A program made the position numbers and the translations under genes. A stretch of 64,000 nt of DNA from Magicicada septendecula. Its lineage: Eukaryota > Arthropoda > Insecta > Hemiptera > Cicadidae. The DNA lies in contig CM068372.1 of assembly GCA_034769895.1 (NCBI GenBank), forward strand, positions 376,442,410 to 376,506,409, read 5' to 3'. This document shows positions 55,275 through 64,000 of the stretch, in pieces. The notes beneath the pieces are model-generated. The model was not told where the DNA came from and searched no databases. It saw only the letters and a list, made by a program, of their open reading frames with translations. How positions within the stretch are numbered: position 1 is the stretch's first letter; each line of letters begins with the position of its first letter.

Positions 55275-55799
55275 GTATAATACAACATGAGCCTACAATC
55301 GAATATTCACCAGAACTATGGTATTATAAAAAATCGCCTACATATAAGGTGAACATTAAAAATGGTTAAACGACACTGAGCTCTATTTATAAATTTACGC
55401 AAGTTGTACACATGCTTGCACTCAAGACTACACCTCAAGTTACGCAGGTTGTACCCCCCCCCTCCTACGCAGACTATTTTTGAAAAGATTTTCTGCCTGC
55501 AACAGATATTGCGAAAATTAAATAAAAAAGCGTGGAAATTTAAAAAAAAAATCACTAGAGATAAAACCGACAACACTGGAATATTTGTAGAGGTTATTTC
55601 CTGCGTCGAACACATGTCATATCCGGTTACACACAGTTGTTTATTAATCAGGCGACCTTGATCCAATTGATCAAATAACTGTACAAAAATAACTTGTGCG
55701 TGTGATTATAACTAGTATATTTAAAATCGGAAACCAACGCGCATGCGCAACACTTATTACACCACAACTCCAACCTGAACTAAATGGCTTGAAACGCTA
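55275..55799. other. Unassigned stretch
   Basis: Overlapping ORFs on both strands at 55316-55666 have no recognised domain. Confidence 0.4.
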
Positions 55800-56431
55800 C
55801 CGAATTCAACGATGGGATTTTATTATTTATTATTTTCTATTTGTATCGGCCATCTCAGGAACACGTGCCAATTCCAATTCTGTATTCCTTGTTCTTTTCT
55901 TTTTTCCCAGTATTCTTTCATCTTTTCACTATGCCTCTTCTTCCTGTCTTCAGTCCACTTTGAACCTGCGTTTTTCTCTCTCCTACCCTGGGACTCCTTC
56001 CATTTTTAACACTTTTCCCGAAAAACGTCTCCTTCAATTGCTTCTTCTGCGTTTATATTATTTTTTTCTAAATCCTTTTTGACTTCTTTAATGATGTTTG
56101 ACTTCTTTTGACTTTTTCAACTTGATGTTGACTTCTTTCCCCACAGATATTTGAAGATCTGTTTTGTTAACCTATTGTCGTCCATTCTACATAAATGTCC
56201 CAAAAATACTAGTCTTCTTTTTCTCACTGTTTCTGATATATTTTCTATACTTTGATATATTTCATCAATACTTCTTAATTTCCAATCTTCTGAGGTTTTT
56301 CGTGGACCTAATATTTTCCTAATAATTCGTCTTTCCAATATTTCTAGTTTGTCTAAATTATAATTCAATGCTAGAAATTTTCGCATTTTTAGATATGCAC
56401 TTTTTATTGTAAATATTATTATTATTATCAT
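55800..56431 (-). pseudogene. LINE ORF2 C-terminus with basic tail
   Basis: The minus strand reads KLEILERRIIRKILGPRKTS, DEIYQSIENISETVRKRRLV and FLGHLCRMDDNRLTKQIFKY, then in another frame KWTEDRKKRHSEKMKEYWEK. That last lysine/arginine-rich segment is the C-terminal end of the family, also visible in decayed form at 27300-27400. One frameshift near 56150 and one stop break it. Confidence 0.9.
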
Positions 56432-56469
56432 TACTATTTTTCAAAAACACAGGTTGGTTTCTCTCGTGG

Positions 56470-56775
56470 TTATTGGGAAACCAAGTTTACCAGAGCTCCT
56501 CTCCTATAACGTTTTGCGAGTATATTACATGTGTTCAAGATGACTGATTTCTGTAATTTCCAAAAGAGTTGGCTGAGTGTGAATTTTTCCAATATTTTTA
56601 TTGTCGTGCTGGGTATTATGCCTGTTGTAGAAATTACGACTGGGCTTACCGTTACCTTGTTGACCTTCCACATCTTTTTAATTTCCGTAGACAAGACTCG
56701 ATATTTGTTGACTTTTTGTTGGGACGGGGATATTTGTATTGTTGGAACGGGAAGTTGTGAAGGTAATCGATTCAT
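56470..56775 (-). pseudogene. C-terminal domain of another LINE polyprotein
   Basis: The open minus frame contains NKYRVLSTEIKKMWKVNKVT, VSPVVISTTGIIPSTTIKIL and LQKSVILNTCNILAKR. The pattern EIKxMWxxxxVxxxPVVISxTGxIP followed by LQKxVxLNTxxIxR is a conserved block I know from the C-terminal region of some insect and fish LINE polyproteins; its function is not known to me. It overlaps the start of a plus-strand LINE, so two insertions meet here. Confidence 0.75.
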
Positions 56776-56936
56776 ACAAACACCTTGGTATCACTGTAAC
56801 GAAAGACGACACAAGTGTAGCAGAAATAGAAAATCGTATAGGACACGGGAAACAAGTCACAAGGGAAACAGTTGCATTTCACTTTATGGAGCAATCAACT
56901 AAGGCCCGAAACAAAAATTAAAATATACAAGGCAAA
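56739..56936 (+). pseudogene. LINE fragment interrupted by a fold-back element, left part
   Basis: The frame reads VVKVIDSYKHLGITVTKDDT, VAEIENRIGHGKQVTRETV, then PETKIKIYKAN-like sequence. It stops at the 13 bp sequence TATACAAGGCAAA (56924-56936), which is repeated at 57883-57895 where the LINE continues. Confidence 0.88.
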
Positions 56937-57882
56937 TTAATTGATGACTCGTTGGGCACTTGGTGAAACATATTAATACAAAGGTTTTGTAAAATATATA
57001 AAAACACTTGGTAAGTTTCACAAATTTTTTAATTAACTCTGACAGCTGTTTCGACTAACTAAGCCATTGTCAAAGAGGCGAATGAATGAAAATTACTATA
57101 CACAGGATGTAAGTGGAGTGTAGGTGGTGAACATCTGTTTAGGGCGTATCTGGAACATCTGTGTTGAGATGGCGAGGGGGGTGTGCAAGAGACAAGGGAA
57201 GGTCAGGTGTCTTTAAAAACTAAATACAATCATGAATGCAAAATATAAAATTAACTAAACTAAATATAATCTGAATGTAAAATATAAAATTAACTGAACT
57301 AAATATAAACTGAATGCAAAATTTAAAATAATGATGAACTTTCAAAATAATATAAAATAAACTAAACTAAATAACAGATTTTAATAAAGGGGATACTCAA
57401 AATTCAGTCTGTTCATTGGTTAAATTTTTGTTATAACACTTTGTTATATAACAATTGTTATAATAATAACAAAAATTTAACCAATGAACAGACTGAATTT
57501 TGAGTATCCCCTTTATTAAAATCTGTTATTTAGTTTAGTTTATTTTATATTATTTTGAAAGTTCATCATTATTTTAAATTTTGCATTCAGTTTATATTTA
57601 GTTCAGTTAATTTTATATTTTGCATTGATGATTGTATTTAGTTTTTAAAGACACCTGACCTTCCCTTGTCTCTTGCACACCCCCCCCCTCGCCATCTCAA
57701 CACAGATGTTCCAGATACGCCATAAACAGATTTCACCACCTACACTCCACTCACATCCTGTGTATAGTAATTTTCATTCATTCGTCTCTTTGACAATGGC
57801 TTAGTTAGTCGAAACAGCTGTCAGAGTTAATTAAAAAATTTGTGAAACTTGCCAAGTGTTTTTATATATTTTACAAAACCTT
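56937..57882. mobile_element. Complete 0.95 kb fold-back element
   Basis: Two arms of roughly 450 bp are near-perfect inverse copies around a short AT-rich centre (57440-57470). Each arm runs AAAGGTTTTGTAAAATATAT, GACAGCTGTTTCGAC, TAAGCCATTGTCAAAGAG and on to AAATTTAACCAATGAACAGA. A one-sided 43 bp extension (56937-56979) lies outside the left arm. Exact 13 bp flanking repeats TATACAAGGCAAA are the target duplication. Core blocks are GACAATGGCTTA and GTCGAAACAGCTGTC. It is non-coding; a partial relative is at 31906-32380. Confidence 0.92.
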
Positions 57883-57895
57883 TATACAAGGCAAA

Positions 57896-58045
57896 GGTAG
57901 AAATATTGTAACATATGGGGATGAGGTGTAGGAAATTATAGATAGTATGAGGAAAATATTAGACTACAAGCCATGAACTTGAGATACTGAACAGAATGCT
58001 GTAAACTTACATTACTGGATAGAGTTAAAAGTGGATAAATAAGGC
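57896..58045 (+). pseudogene. LINE fragment, right part after the fold-back element
   Basis: It resumes KVEILLTYGDEV, a stop, EIIDSMRKILDYKP, and ends with a decayed ELKVDK block. Taken with 56739-56936 it is one LINE with a nested insertion. Confidence 0.8.
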
Positions 58046-58769
58046 AAAGTACGGATAATACTGTTACGCCATTACAGAATTCTACGTGTTTCTCGGCTAT
58101 TCCAGCAGATTCCAGCTGTAATGTTGTGTGCGTACGTGATTGTTAACAGGCGATAACGAGATTGTTCCAGGCTCAACGGTCCACGCGCGCTGTAATGTCT
58201 CTGTACGTGACACTTAACACGCGAAGCAGTGTTACGTAATGCGGAACAATCTCGTACATTCGATAGCGTTGTTCGAGAAGCTTCTCGACTAGCCCAACGT
58301 GCGTGTTTCTGCGAAGGTCGCACTGAAGTATCCTCTAGAATTTTCAAATGTTTGTTAAGGACGCCTACTATGGAACCCTGCAGACTATAAACACCCCAAC
58401 CCGCCGCTTAGAGTTTAGTTGAAGTGGCGGTTTATTCCAGTGCGGTTCGAAGTATTGTGGCGAAGTGTTATGTGTTTTATAATTGTGCGGACTATTAGTT
58501 GACATTTTTATTGCGTGTGAACAATTTTTATTTGATTTGTTGTAAGAGACTATCTTGTTGATTACAAACCGATAAACCGAAACCTCTATTTAAATAATAA
58601 TAATAATAATAATATATATATATATATATGTAAGTACAGTAACTTTATTTAATAATAATAATTTAAAAGTTACTTACAGTGAACATGACACAATAAACTA
58701 CAAAACGGCACCGCACTGTAAATTATAGTTTCTACAGTACTGGAACAGTCCTATTGCTTGTTCGTACAG
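58046..58769. other. Unassigned stretch
   Basis: AAT and AT simple repeats lie at 58595-58630, followed by AGTAACTTTA and its inverse TAAAAGTTACT as a short hairpin. No coding domain is recognised. Confidence 0.4.
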
Positions 58770-58920
58770 TAATCAATCATCATAGTTTTTTGCCTAAGCT
58801 TTGAACCTCGTTTGCTGGCTGTCCGATCTCGAAGTGGTTTCATTGTTAGACGTTCAGCAGCGGAAGTTTCGTCTTGTCGCTCCAAATACGACAGAAGCTC
58901 TTCAAACATTGATATTGTTT
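58770..58920 (-). pseudogene. pogo/Tigger-like transposase C-terminal remnant
   Basis: The minus strand reads MFEELLSYLERQDETSAAER, then LRDRTASKRGSKLRQKTMM. This resembles the C-terminal end of pogo/Tigger (CENP-B-like, DDE) transposases, where a LxxLxxYLEQQ-type segment is followed by LRDxAAxKR and QKxIxDFF. No catalytic part is found nearby. Confidence 0.6.
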
Positions 58921-59570
58921 CTGTTCTTTGCGGTTGTCAGACCGCTGTTTTGTTGGTTTTTTTTTTACTACCATACAGTTTATACTGCAGTCGCATTACA
59001 GCTGTTTATTAACATAGGATTGTTTTATGTGATCTGTTGTTATTGTATCACCTTCGGCTTCTAAAAGGAACCAGAAATGTACTGTTATAATACATAACAG
59101 TATACAGTACTTTATGTTTACAATAAATGAACATAATACATTAGTTCGAAAATCCGAACAAATCGATAATTCGTAGTACCCCTTATCCCAGTTAGTTCTG
59201 ATTATTGACTTTCTACTTTATATCACGTGGAATCGCTTGTCTACGCTATTAAATACAGATTATAGCGACAGGAAAATGCTTTTGTGTATTTTTAAAATTT
59301 ACTAAAAATTGTTTCGGATAAACAGGATTTTCGAATAAACGCGATTCGGATAAACGAGTTTTTAGTGTAGAGGGAGGCCACGAAACACTTGGATGGACGC
59401 TACAAGGAATGCAATGCCACAGAGAAATCTGAAGGAGGATGAGTAGAAAGATCGTAAAGTTTGGGAGCTACGATGCGAAAATTGGCTTCATATTTTGTTC
59501 GAAAATCTGAAATAGATATACAGGTGTTTTCCTTAATGTATTAGTAAATTACTATTATAAACAAAAAGAA
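58921..59570. other. Probable decayed pogo/Tigger body and right end
   Basis: Around 59318-59371 the sequence reads CGGATAAACAGGATTTTCGA, ATAAACGCGATTCGGATAAA and CGAGTTTTTAGTGTA, a typical pogo/Tigger terminal pattern. With the transposase remnant at 58770-58920 it may be one element, but no left terminus is visible. Confidence 0.5.
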
Positions 59571-59700
59571 TGTCACCATCATCTCCACTTCACGGATTAG
59601 GCTGCCCTGCCTGTTCCGGAAACTATCTCGTCCTCGGGGGCACATTACGATACCCTGTGCGTTTATAATTCAAAGCAATTTTGGGAAGGCGATCTTGCTT
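59571..59700 (-). mobile_element. LINE 3' end fragment
   Basis: CATCATCTCCACTTCACGGA, TTAGGCTGCCCTGCCTGTTC and TTTGGGAAGGCGATCT are the reverse complement of the 3' end seen in families 3 and 7 (GATTAGG, CCTGTTCCGG, GGCAATCGATC). It is only 130 bp. Confidence 0.75.
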
Positions 59701-59920
59701 CATTTTTCATGACTCCGGTTTCTTGTCTAATTACTTTAGCTGTACGCCCGTCACAGTAAGAACAAGTCAAGCCATCCGCAGTAAAATACTGTGTTTGGAA
59801 CATTACGCATACTGCGCAGTCCATGTAACTAACGATGTAACATGTTGACAGTACTTTCACATTTTACAGAAAATACATATAATTCATATATGTTCGTCCT
59901 TTTATGAATATAAAAATGAT
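59701..59920. other. Unassigned stretch
   Basis: I recognise nothing here; a CTTCTTCTTCTTCTGCACTG at 59921 begins the next LINE's 3' end. Confidence 0.4.
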
Positions 59921-60600
59921 CTTCTTCTTCTTCTGCACTGCAAGGATTAGGCATTTGCCTGTTCCGTCCTCACAAACTTACGACCACCGTTTTTTCGTGG
60001 TCTTCCCTTTTGGGTTGCAGTTAAGTATTTTTGGGGGTATTCTCCCATTTCCCATTTTATTTACGTGTTGTTTCCATCTTTTTCATATTCAGTTATTTTT
60101 GCGTTTATTGCATATACATTTAGTTCATTTCGCACGTCTTCATTTCTTACTAAATCTCTTCTTATGCAGCCTTTGACCCGTCTCAAAAATCTCATTTCTG
60201 CTGCCTGTATTTTGCTGTCTTCTTTTTTGGTATTTATCCAACTTTCACTCCCATACATAAGTACAGGTACAGCCATCGTTCTATAAAATTTTATACTTGT
60301 GCCTTTTCGTGTTTTGTTATTTAATGTTCCATTTATTGTCCCACATACTGCCTGGAACATATTTATTTAATTTTCCATGTCATTGTCATAATTGTAGCTT
60401 GTGTCGCAGCCCAAGTATGTAAAATTTGATACTTGTTCGATTGGCTTATTGGTGATAATTATTTTCCACCTAACGGGATAATTGCCTTGGAAAGCCATAA
60501 CTTTCGTGTTATGCAAGGAAATTTTAAGATTATATTTTGGATATATTTGATTAGTCGGTGCACTCCCAGTTTTAATTTATCTTCACTCTCTTGTACTTAT
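59921..60600 (-). pseudogene. LINE C-terminal fragment with short GAA tail
   Basis: The minus frame 60061-60360 reads GTSIKFYRTMAVPVLMYGSE, KIQAAEMRFLRRVKGCIRRD and VRNEDVRNELNVYAINAKIT. Upstream an SFTYLGCDTSYNYDNDMEN-like block is readable in another frame. It is among the cleaner copies of this group but carries no catalytic motif. Confidence 0.92.
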
Positions 60601-62394
60601 AAAAATGATTACATTCATGAATAAAACGAACATTGAATAATTATTATTAAATCTGTATTTACGTGTTTATGAAGACATCAAACCACGAAATGTTACAAGT
60701 GAAATCAATTAAGGAACTTGTATGACTGTTCGGCTCTTGACTCGTTCTCGCTAATTGATTTAACATTTTAAACATAATATTAAAAAACAAGGTATGTTTA
60801 ATTTTACGAAATGTTCATTGACGACCTTCACATATCGGGACTCCGCATCTGTTGATTGCCGTGTCGTGATTTCTAGCAATAAGGCTGGGAAGAGACTATA
60901 CTACGCCGCTTCGTATGTTCCCACGTAAATAAAAACAGCCCCGTTCAACAGAGATACTGACACGAACGGGCTAAAATGAGTCCTCTCATCGATGCGAGTT
61001 TTCTAGACAGAGTATTGCCTTAAAAAAACCTTAACGGTGGACGTGGGGTGGTGGGATTATATCCCATATTGTCGATAAACAACATTTTTAGAATGCAATT
61101 AACAAACCATGGACGCATCACACGATCTGCCTTTATTTCTCCAGTGACCTTTTGTATGAAGATTTCTGTGAAGAATGAATTCTTCTTCTGCAGAGGAACT
61201 GTCTACTGAATCGGTCAAAATGATAGCAGTCGGCATCAAAGCAACTGTTATAGGCTGCAATTAATTGTTAACCTCGCATCAGCGTAGTTATGTTGTTGAC
61301 ACGTTTCTGCGCTTAATTAAACGACGGCTGTACTGCAAGATAGCGGAATGACGACAAGACGACGGGTCGGCTGCATTGGCGCGATACGCTGTGATTGACG
61401 AAAACTAATACTAATATTGTGGCAGCGACAACATGGACTGAAAACGGTACTCTCATCTTACTGACGGTGCACAGTGGCAGTGTCGAAAAGTGATGTACAA
61501 TAAAGAATACATTCGGTCAAAGGATTCTTCCTTTTGGCCGAAGCAGTGTTAACACGTAATCTTCCCGTTCTTCAGATCTCTATACCCCCCCCCACATTCT
61601 TTCAGTCATCCCATGCCCCCATTCTCCTCCTCTCCCTTCCCCTCTTCCCTTGAATATTTACCCACCAATTTTCGTACGCTGAATACAAGTACGTCTCACT
61701 AAATGCATTATTTATACATTTTTCCTTGTTTCTTCTTATCATAAGAATGTTCTTAGTTCCTTCATCGCATCTTCACAACACTCGCTCTGTCCCTAAAACT
61801 AATTTTTATCATTCTTCTTCATAGTCACATGTCAAAACTCTCCAAATATTTAATTTTTTTCTTCCCCACTGCCTGTGTTTTCGTCACTATGCTCCAAACA
61901 TTACAAACTGAAAATTCTCTCTCAGAGCAATCCTGTTTGCAATTAAGTATTTTTAAATTTGTTGATTCGCTACTTTACCATTGGTGGTGGTTCAGCTTCT
62001 GATTTCTTCTGTCCGGCTTCAATTTAAGATCTGCACGCAACCTAAATATGTAATTATAATCACAGTACGTTTCTCACGTATCTCTTGCCATGTTAATTCT
62101 TCAACAAATGCAGATGGAATAGTAAGACATGAAATGTTCGCGCAGATAGTAGTGGGGGAGGGGCAGGGAAGGCAATGCAGGATGTGGGGTGTGAGGTCGC
62201 CAACCATGACACACAACCATGCGATTCGGCATCCATGCCGCTGTTCTGATCACAAAATAATTGCTGTGAAAACAACGCGTAAAAACAACGCATGCCCAAT
62301 GAGATCTTTTGGCACTGCGCAGACAGCCGTTTCATGTGTAATTATTTTAGCTGTACTTGTCCAAACTGACATCTCTTGTAAATACACATCAGAA
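60601..62394. other. Long unassigned stretch
   Basis: No element ends or domains recognised. The 190-codon plus frame at 61981-62553 runs into an antisense LINE and is not credible as a gene. Poly-C/pyrimidine runs lie near 61590-61650. Confidence 0.4.
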
Positions 62395-62860
62395 CGATTC
62401 TTCTTCCATCAGGGACTAGGTAAATCTCTTGTTCTGGTCCCAAAAGAATTACAACCACTTCACCAACATACTCTTCGGATACTTCGTTGTCCGACAGGTT
62501 TGTATTGCCAAACTTTCTTAGGCAACCTGTTATCTGGTGAACAATTCAGGTGAACAATCCAGCTCTAGTTGTTTTATGCAATGCGATCTTGGATATTAAA
62601 CATTTTTAACTCTCTGCGTAGTCTTCATTGAAGAGTATACCTCTTCGTGTGCAGCCTTTAACAAATCTCATCTCCGATGTCTGTATCCTTCTCAGAGGTT
62701 TCTTCGCCGGAACCCAAGTTTCAGAACCCCACAACATTGGCACGGCCATTACCTTATAAAATTTTAGTTGAGTCTCTCTTCTTGTTTTTTTCCTCGATAA
62801 CGCTTGACGAATTTTGCCCGCACATTAACTGAAACTTGTCCAGCTTATGAAATAGCCAGC
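62395..62860 (-). pseudogene. LINE C-terminal and 3' fragment (family 7)
   Basis: The minus strand reads LKFYKVMAVPMLWGSETWVP, AKKPLRRIQTSEMRFVKGCT and RRGILFNEDYAES, then decays toward the 3' end, which has CTTCTTCC and GGGACTAGG. It aligns with 26145-26565. Another part of the family (a KFRxIxGxI-like block) is visible at 62790-62850. Confidence 0.88.
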
Positions 62861-63434
62861 CTAGGTGAAATTTTTCGTTTACAGCAGCAGTCGGCAACCC
62901 TGCGCCCGTCGATTAGGTTTGATGCGCCCGCGAACCAATTTGTAATTTTATTTTCTTTTGGACGAAGGAACACACCCCCGCATTGTACCTGCTTCGAAGT
63001 ACTGTACTATAAAATAGTACCAGCCATTTACCAAACCGCGCTACATCTTCCCCCAATACGATTGTCGAGCTTGTCGCCCAGAGCCTGTAAACACCTTTCT
63101 CAGCAAAGTGATTTTTTTAAACTTTATATTTCTTTTCACTTTATGAAAATAAATATTGTTATTGTTATCTTTAATTTATTTTTATTGAAATGTTTTCCAG
63201 TTTAACCATTTTTTTTCGTTTAACTTCGTTAGTTTTAACGTGCGTGTGCATGATGATAAATTGTTGATGACCTACTCCTAATGTGGAAAAGAGTCACAAA
63301 TTTATATGAAAATTACTGCACAGCATTTTTTTGATTCGGTGTTCCACGTCGCTAAATATAAGCACAAGGGTATTATAAAGCGACAGTTAAAGTTTGTAAC
63401 GCCCGGCTCCGCACCTTTCTATTTTCTATCGATG
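62861..63434. other. Unassigned stretch with a lone hAT-type end
   Basis: CAGCAGTCGGCAACCCTGCG at 62886 resembles a hAT terminus (CAGNGGTCGGCAACC), but no inverse end is seen before the Jockey-like LINE begins. AT-rich with no recognised coding. Confidence 0.4.
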
Positions 63435-64000
63435 GGGTGTATCACTGCAGCTCACTGTACCCGCTTTTTGCGAATACAAAGCTGCAGCGTCAGTTGAACC
63501 AGCTTCCGGACTGGCTACAAAAATGGAGTATAACGATCAATACGGAGAAATTTGTTTCACGTGCGATCTGTTTCACGCGTAAGTCCATTTTCCGATGCCA
63601 GCACCTCTCCCTAGAAGGGACGCCCATCGCCTACAAAGAGTCGGTGAAGTATTTAGGAGTTCGGCTCGACCGGCGCCTTTGCTTGAACGCTCACGTGACG
63701 GGAACCCTCGCCAAGGCTCGCGGCGTCCGAGCCAAATTATTTCCATTTCTCTCGCGTCGCAGTCGCCTGGCCATGCGCACGAAATTAACCATTTATCTGC
63801 TGTTTCTCAGGTAAGTACTGACCTATGCGGCTCCCGCATGGTGGTCTCTTTTGTCAACCACTAACAGGTGTAGGCTGGAAGCTTTCCAGTCCCGAACCCT
63901 ACGATCCTTGTCGGGGTCCCTTTGGTTTGTGAGGAACGACGTGATTCGAAGGGGTCTCCGCGTTCCTACCTTGTCTCCCTTTGTCCGGTCGCTAGCTGTA
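63435..64000 (+). pseudogene. Jockey-like LINE ORF2 C-terminal part, cut by the window edge
   Basis: The frame 63437-63814 reads LNQLPDWLQKWSITINTEKF, TPIAYKESVKYLGVRLDRRL, LNAHVTGTLAKARGVRAKLF and LTIYLLFLR, then a stop, LTYAAPAWWSLLSTTNRCRL and WFVRNDVIRRGLRVPTLSPF. These are the ordered post-catalytic blocks of Jockey-clade reverse transcriptases (LxxWxxKWxIxxNxxK, VKYLGVxLDxxL, YAxPxW). The sequence is GC-richer than its surroundings, as is the 15 kb copy. Catalytic motifs A to C are not visible upstream. Confidence 0.9.

Noticed and set aside
61981-62553. Longest open frame in the window (190 codons)
   Set aside because: Its second half runs antisense through a LINE fragment (62395-62860), and no domain is recognised.

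Overview
This window looks like intergenic DNA from a large, repeat-rich insect or other arthropod genome. It is AT-rich, has no operons, no long open frames and no tRNA or rRNA genes, and almost every recognisable piece is a decayed transposable element. A three-unit run of the insect-type telomere pentamer (CCTAA/TTAGG) near 39.1 kb fits an insect, but the lineage is inferred, not shown. I found no convincing host protein-coding gene.

The commonest material is 5'-truncated, frameshifted non-LTR retrotransposons (LINEs) carrying reverse transcriptase or C-terminal fragments on both strands. At least six families occur. Several end in a trinucleotide microsatellite (GAA)n or (GAT)n, so the window's microsatellites are partly LINE 3' tails. 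The best-preserved reverse transcriptase lies at 27300-28482 (minus strand), with motifs A, B and C readable. A Jockey-like copy runs off the right end, and an R1-like piece lies near 33 kb. DNA transposons comprise a non-autonomous Helitron with clean ends (41222-42335) and an older copy (23990-24735); hAT-type elements at 937-1319, 18488-19235, 33891-36074 and 39958-40697; two mariner-family elements (49169-49897 and 51917-52821); and pogo/Tigger-like remnants.

The most interesting layer is a set of dispersed palindromic or fold-back elements (about 4.6, 8.8, 11.0, 22.2, 25.0, 25.9, 29.1, 29.9, 32.2, 43.5, 47.3, 55.0 and 57.4 kb). Most share one small architecture: CTGANGA, one extra base, GG plus a short stem-loop, then GAAAC, often GAAACGTC. 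This closely resembles a hammerhead ribozyme core. Two of them have 13-17 bp direct repeats and a one-sided 30-45 bp extension outside the palindrome, which suggests Penelope-like terminal repeats in inverted arrangement. That identification is an inference.

Nested insertions give relative ages: hAT in LINE (18.5 and 33.9 kb), LINE in a 5'-inverted LINE (9.47 kb), fold-back element in LINE (56.9 kb). A block at 28.9-30.9 kb is duplicated and contains about 167 bp subrepeats. Stretches with nothing recognisable are listed as such.
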